Shown here: piece after piece, positions 51,197-60,060 of the stretch
How positions within the stretch are numbered: the first letter of the stretch is position 1
Layout: the number at the start of each line of letters is the position of its first letter
Assembly: GCA_019695095.1 (NCBI GenBank)
Contig: JAIBAQ010000013.1
Coordinates: 1-62,914, forward strand
DNA from: Candidatus Hydrogenedentota bacterium
GTDB lineage: Bacteria > Hydrogenedentota > Hydrogenedentia > Hydrogenedentales > SLHB01
Reading direction: 5' to 3'
DNA length: 62,914 nucleotides
Translations under genes and position numbers: made by a program
Notes under the pieces: model-generated
What the model was told of the DNA's origin: nothing
Seen by the model: the letters and a program-made list of their open reading frames with translations, nothing else
The model's database searches: none

Positions 51197-54100
51197 GGCT
51201 CGGACTCCAGCTTGCGCTCGATTCGAGCAGCCTCATGGCGGCAGACGCGGCACGCACTGCACACGTTGCAGACGCGCTCGTAGGGAACCGGGGCGAACAC
51301 GCCCGCGCGAATTCCTTGGACGGACGAGCCAACGCGGTCAATTGCCTTCGTGGCGCGCGACTCCCATTCGCCTTTTGCACGGGCCAGAGCTTCGCGTCTC
51401 TCTTTTCGGCCAACCGCTACAAGGATGGCCTGCTCGCACGTCGCGCTGGGAAGAATATGCTCTTCCAACGCGAGGGCATACACCGACATTTGCAGGGCGA
51501 CACCGTCGCGTATATGTTTTGATTGTACGTGGACGGACGTTTTGTAGTCGATGATCCGGGCAGTCTCTCCCGAGAAGTCGATACGGTCGATGCGGCCAGA
51601 GAACTTCACGGGACCCGCGGGAGTATTCAGAATGAACGCATTCGATTTGTTGGGAGACTCATCCGATGCTCCTCGAAGAGGTCCGAAGGAGACTTCAAAG
51701 TAAGTGGGCTTCCACTCCGACTCCTCATCGTTTCGCGCAAGCGCGAGATATCGGTTTAGCTTGCATGCGAGCGCGCGCCGCTCCGCTTCGATGGTCCCGC
51801 GCGGCGCACCACTCTTCCAGACAAGTCCACTGCGAAAGACTTCAGAAACGAAACCTTGCATGGATTCGCAGGCCTCCTGCGGAGGAATGTCGGCGACGGC
51901 ACGGCCCCGATAGCGCACATGAAACGCCTCCAATACCCGATGCATGAGCAAGCCGCGAATGGCCGGGTCCAACTCTGCCGCTGGTTCCGGCTCGGCGTCC
52001 ACGCGCAAGACATGAGTAAGGAAGAATTGGAAGGGGCATTCCGCGTAGGATTCGATTTGCCGAACGCTGAACACATGCGCATCGCCGAACCGATCTTTCA
52101 GGATGGCATTCGCTTCCTCGCTGGACAAGACACCGTCGTACTCGTCAAAGCGCGCGTAGTTTTGACGACGCCGTTCGATATCGCGGCCCACAATCGCCGC
52201 CGTGCAGGCGGAGGCAAATGGCTTGACCGTTTCGTCGCCGTTCAAGAAGGCGGCGTTCCGCAGATCGCGCCACGAAGCGACTTCGTCAAGCGCGGGAACA
52301 AATCCGCTGCCTGCGTCGCTCGAATGACAGAGAGCGATGCCGGGAAAAACTTCGCAGATATCGGCGATAAACGGGCTGGGCGACAGGGGGCGTCCGTTGG
52401 AGGACAGTGTGCGCCAGGTGATGCACAGATGCTTCTGAGCGGAACACATGCCCTGCTGAAAAAGTAGCATTTCGCGTTCGGACCATTTCCGTTTGGAGTC
52501 CAATTCCACGCCCGCAGACTTCCAATCCTGCACATCTTCTTCCCCGTAGATGACGCGAATGGCAGGGGGTTGCGGACACTCTCCTTCATTGATCCCGGCC
52601 AGGAACACGTAGTCGTAATGCGACCTGCGCAACGATTCGAAATCGACGCAACGCACGGCGACAGTAGGCGTTACTTCGGGCACAGGCAGCGCCGCCATCT
52701 CTCGTCGCAGCATCTTGAGGAAGTCGTTTCGCGAAAGTGCATTTGATGGATCGGTCTTTTCGCAGCAGACTTCCATGCGATTCAGAAGTGTTCGCAATGC
52801 GTTGCGGGCTGCGGTTTCAAACGCGCGGATCGATTCCACGGTAATACAGGCCAAAGCGCGTTCGACGGTATCGCGCTCAAGGATGCCGCGGCACGCCTCA
52901 AGAAACGTCAACGGTTGTGCCTTGGGAGGCAGCGTGTCGGCAAGCTGCGTAAAGGCTTTTACGCGAGTCTTGAGTTCTGTCAAGGCGTCGTTCACATTGG
53001 GGACTTTTCGCTTAAGGGACTCTTCCCAATCGTTTTCCCGATCCGCCAAGCGCAACGACAACGCATCGATACGCTCCATCCAATCGGAACGCCCTTCGAT
53101 GATTCCGGCCGCACGCGCAAGGGTTGCCGCGCCGATGGGGACCTGGGCCTCATTGTCCTGCGGCGCGAACCAAGGGGAAGTCATCACATCGACAACGGCG
53201 TCGCGGTGCCACTTCTCGGCGGCTTCGAATAGGCTCAGCAGGTAGCGGGCAATGGAGCTTTCCGCCAAGGCCACGGATTCTGAATACGAAGCGGGAATTC
53301 CGAATTCCCGGAACAGAGCTCGCAGAATGGGAGCGGCCTCGCGCGCCGAGCGGTACGCCACGGCTATCGAATCGGGGGCGGCTCCATCGAGCAGAAGGGA
53401 CTTGATGCGGCGGCCGATGGTCTCAATTTCGTGCGTTAGGTCGCCGCACGAGAGAATCTCGACATTGGGAGTCAATTCGCCGGGGACGGGGAACGCATCG
53501 CGCGCGAAAAGTTGCGCGGCGGCAAGGTGCACGAAGGTCTTCGGGGCTTCTTCTGGAAACGTCTGCACCTCCGCGACATCGAATTCCTTTTGTATACGGC
53601 GCTCGGTTTCGAGTGGCAAGGCATACAGATCGTGTTGGGTCGGCACGTTGGACGACACCATGCCGAAAGTGATTTCGCCGAGATGCGGCGCGAGGTTTTG
53701 AATGAGACGGAACTCGGACGGCGTGAAATCGTCAAAACCGTCGAGAATGAGCGAGTCGAATTGTGCGAGGCCTTTAGGACGGGCGTTTGCGGCTATGAGT
53801 GAAGCCCGCCAATAGATCCCGACGCGGTCGTATTTGCCAGACTGCAGAAGCGCGTCCTGATAGGATTCGTACACGTCGGCCACAATGGAATCTAGCCAGG
53901 ATGGCCGCTTTCGTTCGGGAATGGCTGCGCGAAACTGATGCGGTTCGACAGCGGCTTGTTTGAGTTGCGATATGACAAAGAGGGCGTGATTGATAAAACC
54001 TGTGCTGTCGGATGCGTCGCCCAATGCATCGAGTCTTCCTTGCGCGCGCAGACGTGACACGACTTCTTCCAGGAGCAGGCGACGTTCCAGTTCGTCGATT

Positions 54101-54342
54101 TCGATAACGAGCGTTCCTTCGCCTTCCACGATGCGTTTTGCGAAGTCTTCCAGCGAAAGTACCGGATTGCCCCAAAGGCCGGGCAAATTGTTCGTTTGTA
54201 GGATTCGCTCGAGGCGTGTTTTTGCAAGCGTGCGCGTTGGCACAAGAAGCGCAGTCGTGATCGGCCGCGCAACCAATTGCGCGTCCAGGAATGCACTGCG
54301 CCCGGACCGCTCAGGCCCCCTTACGAGCCGAATGGCCGCCAT
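51193..54342 (-). CDS. addB: AddB-type nuclease subunit
   Basis: This 1049-residue protein is the AddB partner. A weak P-loop (RGPERSGRS) is near the N-terminus. The nuclease region near the C-terminus has FSVRQIESYAECPFQFFLTHVL, RGLLMHRVLEAFH, FSGRIDRIDF and ARIIDYKTSV. The cysteine in YAECPF and the cluster CNVCSACRVC make the four-cysteine iron-sulfur staple expected of AddB. It is first in the addB-addA order, as in Bacillus. Its stop overlaps the addA start by 4 nt. A structured repeat lies just upstream, before the XPB helicase gene. Confidence 0.9.
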   Translation of the reverse strand: MAAIRLVRGPERSGRSAFLDAQLVARPITTALLVPTRTLAKTRLERILQTNNLPGLWGNPVLSLEDFAKRIVEGEGTLVIEIDELERRLLLEEVVSRLRAQGRLDALGDASDSTGFINHALFVISQLKQAAVEPHQFRAAIPERKRPSWLDSIVADVYESYQDALLQSGKYDRVGIYWRASLIAANARPKGLAQFDSLILDGFDDFTPSEFRLIQNLAPHLGEITFGMVSSNVPTQHDLYALPLETERRIQKEFDVAEVQTFPEEAPKTFVHLAAAQLFARDAFPVPGELTPNVEILSCGDLTHEIETIGRRIKSLLLDGAAPDSIAVAYRSAREAAPILRALFREFGIPASYSESVALAESSIARYLLSLFEAAEKWHRDAVVDVMTSPWFAPQDNEAQVPIGAATLARAAGIIEGRSDWMERIDALSLRLADRENDWEESLKRKVPNVNDALTELKTRVKAFTQLADTLPPKAQPLTFLEACRGILERDTVERALACITVESIRAFETAARNALRTLLNRMEVCCEKTDPSNALSRNDFLKMLRREMAALPVPEVTPTVAVRCVDFESLRRSHYDYVFLAGINEGECPQPPAIRVIYGEEDVQDWKSAGVELDSKRKWSEREMLLFQQGMCSAQKHLCITWRTLSSNGRPLSPSPFIADICEVFPGIALCHSSDAGSGFVPALDEVASWRDLRNAAFLNGDETVKPFASACTAAIVGRDIERRRQNYARFDEYDGVLSSEEANAILKDRFGDAHVFSVRQIESYAECPFQFFLTHVLRVDAEPEPAAELDPAIRGLLMHRVLEAFHVRYRGRAVADIPPQEACESMQGFVSEVFRSGLVWKSGAPRGTIEAERRALACKLNRYLALARNDEESEWKPTYFEVSFGPLRGASDESPNKSNAFILNTPAGPVKFSGRIDRIDFSGETARIIDYKTSVHVQSKHIRDGVALQMSVYALALEEHILPSATCEQAILVAVGRKERREALARAKGEWESRATKAIDRVGSSVQGIRAGVFAPVPYERVCNVCSACRVCRHEAARIERKLESEP

Positions 54343-54384
54343 AGACCGGTTTCCACCAAACGAGGCGACTCCCCTCAGTCAGAA

Positions 54385-54555
54385 TTACGCACGAACACAC
54401 ACGGATTTATCTCGCAACCCGCGCCGCTACGAGACGTGCGTCGATGAACGAGGCAGCACTTCGCGCAGAGTCTGTGTTCGCAAGAAATCCTCATGGCATA
54501 ACCTCAAAATCCAGCATGTGAGCATTCTGCTTCGGCGCGCACGCCGGCGCAAAAT
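54385..54555 (-). repeat. Structured dispersed repeat R170, copy 3 (degenerate)
   Basis: This copy is on the minus strand between the XPB helicase and addB genes, so it is oriented like those genes. The proximal hairpin is at 54524-54555, the linker reads GAGGTTATGCCATGAGG on the minus strand, and the left inverted arm is GGATTTCTTGCGAACACA (54473-54490). The right arm keeps only about 8 bp of pairing (GAACACA at 54393-54399). Confidence 0.7.
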
Positions 54556-54560
54556 GCGGA

Positions 54561-56249
54561 CTAGACACCGAACTCATCGCTGTTCAGAATCTCGTACCGA
54601 TAGCCCTGCTCCGTGAGAAAGAGCTGTCGTTTCACGCTATAGTCTTGATCGCAGGTGTCCCTTGATACCAGTGAGTAGAACCGGGCAAGCGCGCCATCGC
54701 TCTTGGGGCGCAAGATGCGGCCGAGGCGCTGGGCCTCTTCTTGACGTGAACCGAAGGTGCCTGAAACCTGAATGGCGACATTGGCGTCGGGCAGATCGAT
54801 AGCGAAATTGGCAACTTTCGAGACGATCATCAGTTTGACTTCGCCCTTGCGGAAGGCCGTGTAGAGCTCTTCGCGTTTCTTGTTCGCAGTCTGGCCGGTG
54901 ATGATGGGCGCGTTGAATTTCTTTGCCAGCACTTTCAATTGGTCCAGAAACTGACCAATGATGAGAATGTTCTCCGTCTTGTGCCGCTCAATGAGCGCTG
55001 CGCAGAGACTCATCTTTACGGGATTGGTCGACGCAACGCGGAACTTGCCGCGCTTGTCGGAAATGGCGTAGCGATAACGTTCCTCGGCGGGCAGTTGTAC
55101 GCGGACTTCGGTGCAGAGCGCTTGCGCAATCCAACCTTGCTTCTCCAGCACCTTCCAGGGGACGTCGTATTTCTTGGGGCCGATAAGGCTGAACACGTCG
55201 TCCTCGCGGGCATCTTCGCGCACGAGGGTGGCCGTGAGGCCCAGACGTCTGCGGGCCTGCAGGGCGGCCGTCGCGCGAAAGACAGGCGCGGGCAACAGAT
55301 GCACTTCGTCGTAAACGATGAGGCCCCAATTGCCTTCGTCGAACAGGCTGAAATGGAGGAACGGGCTGTCCTTGGTCTTGCGATACGTGAGCACTTGATA
55401 GGTGGCAAGCGTCACCGGGCGAATCTCCTTTGAGTCGCCGCTGTACTCGCCAATCTGATCTTCGGTGAGCGTCGTTTTGTCGAGGAGTTCGTTCTTCCAT
55501 TGGCGCAACGCGACGGTGTTCGTTGTAAGAACCAACGTCTGCGTTTGCAGGCAATGGATAGCCCCGATGCCCACGACGGTCTTGCCCGCGCCGCACGGGA
55601 GCACGACCACGCCGCTGCCTCCGTGGTTGGATCCGTGCATGTGAAACGATTCCACGGATTCGCGTTGGTACTTGCGTAATCCGAATGGTTTGCCGCTGAG
55701 AGCGGTTTCGCGGAACTGGAGGGCCAACGGCGCACCCTGAACATAGCCGGCCAAGTCTTCGACGGGGAATCCGAGTTTGATGAGGGCACTCTTGGCGTTG
55801 CCCCGGTCGCCCGGCTTCACGTAGATGTGGTGGCCGTCCGGTGAGCCGCTGATGTAAGGCTGCAGCGTCTTCTGATTCACCAATTGCAGAATCAGCATGC
55901 TGTCTTCGGAATAGAGGACCAGGTCTCCCCCATCCTCTTTCTTATACAGCTTGAGACGTCCGTAGCGGCTGACGTTGTCGTTTACGTCGACAATGACGTT
56001 GTCGGGGATCTCGTACTTGCTGAATTGCTTCAGATGAGTGATGATTTCTTCGGCGGTCATGCCCGACGCCGCTGCATTCCAGAGCGATAACGGCGTGATG
56101 CGGTAGGTGTGAATATGCTCGGGCGACTTGACCAACTCGGCGAATGCGGCGATGGCGTCGCGCGCATCCTCGAAATTGGGCCCGTCCGTTTCGAGCAGAA
56201 TGGATCGATCCGATTGAACTATCAGTGGCTTATCGTCGCTTTTACCCAT
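54561..56249 (-). CDS. XPB/Ssl2-type DNA repair helicase
   Basis: This 562-residue SF2 helicase resembles archaeal and bacterial XPB, used in nucleotide excision repair or transcription-coupled processes. The N-terminal part (about 1-215) matches the DNA-damage-recognition-like region. Motifs are LPCGAGKTVVGIGA (Walker A), LIVYDEVHLLPA (DEVH box), LTATLVREDAREDD (the RED motif), and FGSRQEEAQRLGRILRPK (motif VI). The ATG at 56249 was preferred to a GTG 18 nt upstream. No Bax1-like nuclease is adjacent. It lies 218 bp upstream of addB on the same strand, giving a small DNA-repair cluster. Confidence 0.92.
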   Translation of the reverse strand: MGKSDDKPLIVQSDRSILLETDGPNFEDARDAIAAFAELVKSPEHIHTYRITPLSLWNAAASGMTAEEIITHLKQFSKYEIPDNVIVDVNDNVSRYGRLKLYKKEDGGDLVLYSEDSMLILQLVNQKTLQPYISGSPDGHHIYVKPGDRGNAKSALIKLGFPVEDLAGYVQGAPLALQFRETALSGKPFGLRKYQRESVESFHMHGSNHGGSGVVVLPCGAGKTVVGIGAIHCLQTQTLVLTTNTVALRQWKNELLDKTTLTEDQIGEYSGDSKEIRPVTLATYQVLTYRKTKDSPFLHFSLFDEGNWGLIVYDEVHLLPAPVFRATAALQARRRLGLTATLVREDAREDDVFSLIGPKKYDVPWKVLEKQGWIAQALCTEVRVQLPAEERYRYAISDKRGKFRVASTNPVKMSLCAALIERHKTENILIIGQFLDQLKVLAKKFNAPIITGQTANKKREELYTAFRKGEVKLMIVSKVANFAIDLPDANVAIQVSGTFGSRQEEAQRLGRILRPKSDGALARFYSLVSRDTCDQDYSVKRQLFLTEQGYRYEILNSDEFGV

Positions 56250-56291
56250 AGAGGCCAAGTGTACCACAGTGGCAGCGGTTCGTGCGCGTCC

Positions 56292-57443
56292 TCATACCTC
56301 GGGCAACGAATCCCAGTCGGGTAATTCAACAACCAGGATATCGGCGGTCCCGAATTTGGCGGAGTTGAACACAATGCCTCTGCTGTCGGGCGTGAACGAA
56401 GCGTGGGGATGCACTGAGAGCGCGGCGTGTTTGTGCCCCTGGGTGAGGAGGCGGCGCTGGCGCGTTTTCGGCTCGATGAGCCAGAGATTCCGGTCGAAAT
56501 CGTCGGCCATTACCCAGCGCTTATCCGGACTGCCGTGGGTGTGCCACGCGGGCATCCGGTATAGCTCGATATGTTTTTCCGATTTCACGTTGTAGAGGAA
56601 GACGCCGTGGGGTTGTGCCTTGTGGGCATCGTCGTAGGGCCACACGGTGAACAAGACCTCGTTAGATCCCCACCAGACTTCGTGTGTGACCCATTCCTCG
56701 TAGGTTTCCTTGTAGCAGGGGCGCAAGCCGGTTCCGTCCGAATTCACAAGCCAGGTTCGCTGTGGAGAATCGCCGCCGGTCTCCCAGCAGAACATGATGA
56801 GGTCTGGATTGACGGGGTTTGCCTGGACATGACCAATCTGATGTTCAAGTTCGACGACAGTGCGCCATTTTGCCCTAGCGATGTCGAGCGCGAGGAGAGC
56901 CCACTTCTTGTCCGGTTCGATGGTTGCGCCCGCGTAGAGCGTCTTATGGTCCGCGCTAACGAACATACTCCCCGAGGGCAACTTCTCCTGGGGCCACGCA
57001 CACAGTTCGCGGCCTTGGTCTTTGCCAGCGAACGATGCAGGCACGTCCAGTTCAATGAGGCGTCCCTCGCTTAAAGCGTAGGCAAGAGGCTGCTTCCACG
57101 AAAGCACCAGATCGCTAATGGGGCGCTGCGTGAGCGGGCGATCCTCAGCCGTTCCAAGTTGCAAAACGTGCGGCCGGTTTGTCCCGGAGCGGTCCGAGTA
57201 GTAGAGAAAGAAGTCCATGCCGTTCGCCCATTGGGGATGCGTCTGGTAGACGATTGTGTTCTTGCCGCTTCGTGTCAGCCTGCGCACGAGCGCCCCGGTC
57301 TTTTCATCCTTGTAGGTCTCGAAGGACGCGTTCCACTTCGCGGACGGAGCAGTTGTCGCGCCATAGGTGGCACACCCAGCTGCGGCAAGCGACGCGCACA
57401 TAAGAGAACTTTCCAAGAAATGGCGGCGGGACACGGTATTCAT
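56292..57443 (-). CDS. Exported PL22-like oligogalacturonate lyase
   Basis: This 383-residue beta-propeller protein has an RRHFLESSL-type leader with a possible lipobox (LAAAGC), so it may use the Tat route and be lipidated. Blades carry LTRSGKNTIVYQTHPQWANGMDFFLYYSDRSG, LMFVSADHKTLYAGA-like turns, HVQANPVNPDLIMFCWETGG, THEVWWGSNEVLFTVWPY and AWHTHGSPDKRWVMADD. The histidine positions and segments resemble PL22, which degrades unsaturated pectin oligomers. It lies head to head with the PHP-domain gene across 165 bp. Confidence 0.83.
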   Translation of the reverse strand: MNTVSRRHFLESSLMCASLAAAGCATYGATTAPSAKWNASFETYKDEKTGALVRRLTRSGKNTIVYQTHPQWANGMDFFLYYSDRSGTNRPHVLQLGTAEDRPLTQRPISDLVLSWKQPLAYALSEGRLIELDVPASFAGKDQGRELCAWPQEKLPSGSMFVSADHKTLYAGATIEPDKKWALLALDIARAKWRTVVELEHQIGHVQANPVNPDLIMFCWETGGDSPQRTWLVNSDGTGLRPCYKETYEEWVTHEVWWGSNEVLFTVWPYDDAHKAQPHGVFLYNVKSEKHIELYRMPAWHTHGSPDKRWVMADDFDRNLWLIEPKTRQRRLLTQGHKHAALSVHPHASFTPDSRGIVFNSAKFGTADILVVELPDWDSLPEV

Positions 57444-57608
57444 GACTGGACCTCTCGTAGGCTGTCTCGGCTACTGACTCCGCGCGCCCGTCTGTAAATC
57501 GCGGCGCGCTTCCCGGTACTATACGTGTTCGCCCAGGCGCACGAAAAGTGCTCGATTGCGGCGGCCAACAGCACGGAACCGTTCACAAGCCGACGATTGG
57601 AGTATCTC

Positions 57609-58949
57609 ATGGCTTTTTCACGCGAAGCTTGCGAAGCACAACTGAATGATTTCGACCCGGCAGTCCGGCGCGCGGCGCTTGAGACTCTCTGGGCGCAGGC
57701 GAATGCAGGCGCTTTTCCGCTGCCCGAGCAGACGCGGGCCGTGAATATGCACTGCCACACATTCTTCTCGTTCAACGGTTATGGATGTTCCCCGTCGGCC
57801 GTTGCATGGAAGGCGCGCATGCTTGGCCTCGGTGCGGCGGGGTTGGTGGATTTCGATGTGCTGGATGGGGCCGACGAGTTCCTTGCCGCATGCCGCCTGT
57901 TAGGGCTGCGCGCGTGTGCCGGACTCGAGACGCGCATCTTCGTTCCCGCGTTTGCGGACCGCGAGATCAATTCTCCCGGCGAACCCGGGGTGGCGTATCA
58001 CATGGCCGTCGGCTTCACGAAAACCGATGTTGCCGTGCCTGGCGTGTTGCCGGAATTGAAGGCGACGGCGCAACGTAGAAACCGGGGTGTGACTGAACGG
58101 GTCAACGCGTTTCTGAATCCGCTGGTATTGGACTATGAGCGTGACGTGTTGCCGTTGACTCCGGGCGGCAATGCCACCGAACGCCACTTGTGTATTGCGT
58201 ACGATTTAAAAGCGGCAGAGATGTTTCCGGACGAAGCCAAGCGGGCTGCATTCTGGGCAGACAAATTGAGCGCGGACCCCGCGGCCATTGCCAAGATGTT
58301 CGCCGACGCGCCCACATTTCAAGGGTTCATTCGCTCCAAACTAATGAAGTCGGGAGGCCCCGGCTATGTGAAAGCGGAGGGTCCCGACTTTCCGAAGTTG
58401 GAATCGTTCAATGCGTTCGGGTTGGCAAACGGAGCGATTCCCACGCTGGCGTGGCTGGATGGAACCAGCCCCGGCGAGCGCGATATGGATGAGTTGATGG
58501 CCTTGATGATGCAGGCGGGCGTTGCCGCTCTGAACATCATTCCGGATCGCAACTGGAACATCAAAGATCCGCAAACACGCGCCACCAAAGTGGCTTTGCT
58601 GCACGACATCATTCGGCGGGCGATCGACAACGAATTGCCTATCGTCGTTGGAACAGAACTGAATGCGTTTGGCCAGCGTTACGTTGATGATTTCACCGCA
58701 ATGGAAATGGGTCCGCTGGTGGGACCTGCGTGGGACGGCGCGTTGATTCTGCATGCCCATACGGTGCTCGGTACGCACGGATTGGGATATACGAGCGCAT
58801 GGGCAACGGCGCGATTTTCAAGCACGAAGGCCAAGAATGCGTTTTATCGCAGAGCAGGCGAGTTGCTGACTCCGTCCGAGAGCGCGGCACCTATTGCCGT
58901 TCAAGAGACGATGACGCCGGAGCAGGTTCTCGCGGCGCTTGAAAATTAG
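57609..58949 (+). CDS. PHP-domain metal-dependent hydrolase
   Basis: The ATG at 57609 has TTGGAG upstream; an earlier start would add an unlikely leader. The 446-residue protein opens its catalytic domain with VNMHCHTFFSFNGYGCSPS (the HxH metal site), followed by LGAAGLVDFDVLDGADEFLAAC and LGLRACAGLETRIF. Later blocks include NIIPDRNWNI and IVVGTELNAFGQ. PHP enzymes hydrolyse phosphoesters, often histidinol phosphate or nucleotide-linked substrates. No polymerase domain is attached and the substrate is unknown. Confidence 0.85.
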   Translation: MAFSREACEAQLNDFDPAVRRAALETLWAQANAGAFPLPEQTRAVNMHCHTFFSFNGYGCSPSAVAWKARMLGLGAAGLVDFDVLDGADEFLAACRLLGLRACAGLETRIFVPAFADREINSPGEPGVAYHMAVGFTKTDVAVPGVLPELKATAQRRNRGVTERVNAFLNPLVLDYERDVLPLTPGGNATERHLCIAYDLKAAEMFPDEAKRAAFWADKLSADPAAIAKMFADAPTFQGFIRSKLMKSGGPGYVKAEGPDFPKLESFNAFGLANGAIPTLAWLDGTSPGERDMDELMALMMQAGVAALNIIPDRNWNIKDPQTRATKVALLHDIIRRAIDNELPIVVGTELNAFGQRYVDDFTAMEMGPLVGPAWDGALILHAHTVLGTHGLGYTSAWATARFSSTKAKNAFYRRAGELLTPSESAAPIAVQETMTPEQVLAALEN

Positions 58950-58972
58950 AGGTACTTCATTCGGAGCATTTC

Positions 58973-59002
58973 TTGACGTTGTGCCCCCGGCAGGAGTAAA
59001 AC
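58973..59002 (+). promoter_or_regulatory. Possible promoter for the TIM-barrel isomerase gene
   Basis: TTGACG (58973-58978) and TAAAAC (58997-59002) are 18 bp apart, 133 nt before the ATG at 59135. No gene lies in this 185-bp gap. Confidence 0.33.
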
Positions 59003-59134
59003 CGTATCCCGTCACGAACGTGGCACGAAACCCGCACGGTCGTTTGCCCGATGGGCCGGGCACGCGACGCTACCGGATAGGTTCGGCAATCAAAACCGGT
59101 GTGGCACGGTCACAAGCATAAGGACACGGATTCA

Positions 59135-59995
59135 ATGAAACTCACACGTAGAGAGGCGCTAGGAGTAATGGGAGCCGCCGCGGTAACGGCGCCGTTCGCG
59201 GGGAAGGCTCTTGCGGCGGAAGCGAAACCGACGAAAGGCATTGCCTTGCAGTTGTACACCATGCGCGATCCGGCAAAGGAAGACCTTGCGGGTACGCTCA
59301 AGAAGTGCCGTGAAATTGGCTTCGAGTATGTGCAGTGGAGCGGCATGCCGGATCTTCCCGCCGACAAGATTCGCGCGGAATTGGATGCGGCCGGTTTGAA
59401 GGCCATTGCATGTCACACCAGTGTTGAGCAATTCGAGAAAGACTTCGAAGGTTCCGTCGCATTCTGGAAGACGGTGGGCGTCCAATTCGCTGGACCCGGC
59501 GGAATGATGGGCGATTGCCAGAAGGACTTGGCGTCGTGGCTGAAGGGTTGCAAGCGTTTTGACGCGGTTGGCGCGAAGATGCGCGAAGCCGGGTTGCATC
59601 TCACGTACCACAATCATGCGGGTGAGTTTGAGAAGTTCGAAGGCGATGACCGCTGTAAGCTGGATATTCTCTACGCCGAAACCAAACCCGAGAATGTGCT
59701 CGCCGAGCTTGATCTGGCGTGGGTGCGCGTCGGCGGAGCCGATCCGGCTGCGTATATCCGCAAATACAAGAATCGCTGCTTGACCGTTCACGCCAAGGAT
59801 TTGACGGCGGATTCGACGAAGGGCAAAGTGCAGTTTACGCCCCTTGGAAAGGGTTCGCTGAATTGGGACGACATCTTTGCGGCGGGCAAGGAAGCGGGGA
59901 TCCAGTGGTACATCTACGAGCAGGATGACACGGGCGGCGACCCATTCGGCTGCGCGAAGACCAGCTTCGAGTTCCTCGCGAGCAAGCTTCTGTAA
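59135..59995 (+). CDS. Tat-exported sugar isomerase/epimerase (TIM barrel)
   Basis: The ATG follows AAGGACA. The 286-residue protein has a twin-arginine leader (KLTRREALGVMGAAAVTAPFAGKALAAEA) and a xylose isomerase-like barrel: GIALQLYTMRDPAKEDLAGTL, IGFEYVQWSGM, YHNHAGEFEKF, LAELDLAWVRVGGADPAAYI and TVHAKDLT. Metal-binding Glu, Asp and His positions are present. Exported members of this kind are common in Planctomycetota and Verrucomicrobiota and act on sugars outside the cytoplasm; the exact substrate is unknown. Confidence 0.88.
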   Translation: MKLTRREALGVMGAAAVTAPFAGKALAAEAKPTKGIALQLYTMRDPAKEDLAGTLKKCREIGFEYVQWSGMPDLPADKIRAELDAAGLKAIACHTSVEQFEKDFEGSVAFWKTVGVQFAGPGGMMGDCQKDLASWLKGCKRFDAVGAKMREAGLHLTYHNHAGEFEKFEGDDRCKLDILYAETKPENVLAELDLAWVRVGGADPAAYIRKYKNRCLTVHAKDLTADSTKGKVQFTPLGKGSLNWDDIFAAGKEAGIQWYIYEQDDTGGDPFGCAKTSFEFLASKLL

Positions 59996-60020
59996 ATACC
60001 GCAAGCGATCACGAGCCAAT

Positions 60021-60055
60021 ACGGTGGCGGGGCAACTCGCCACCGTTTCTATTTG
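60021..60055 (+). terminator. Intrinsic terminator after the isomerase gene
   Basis: ACGGTGGCG (60021-60029) pairs perfectly with CGCCACCGT (60038-60046) around GGGCAACT. The stem is followed by TTCTATTTG, giving a T-rich tail. It lies 26 nt after the isomerase stop and 15 nt before the end of the convergent transglutaminase-like gene. Confidence 0.75.
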
Positions 60056-60060
60056 CAGCG

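Noticed and set aside
43824-56249. Helicase, nuclease pair and peptidase read as a new anti-phage defence system
   Set aside because: AddAB and XPB are ordinary repair enzymes, the peptidase faces outside the cytoplasm, and no mobile-element or defence-island genes are nearby.
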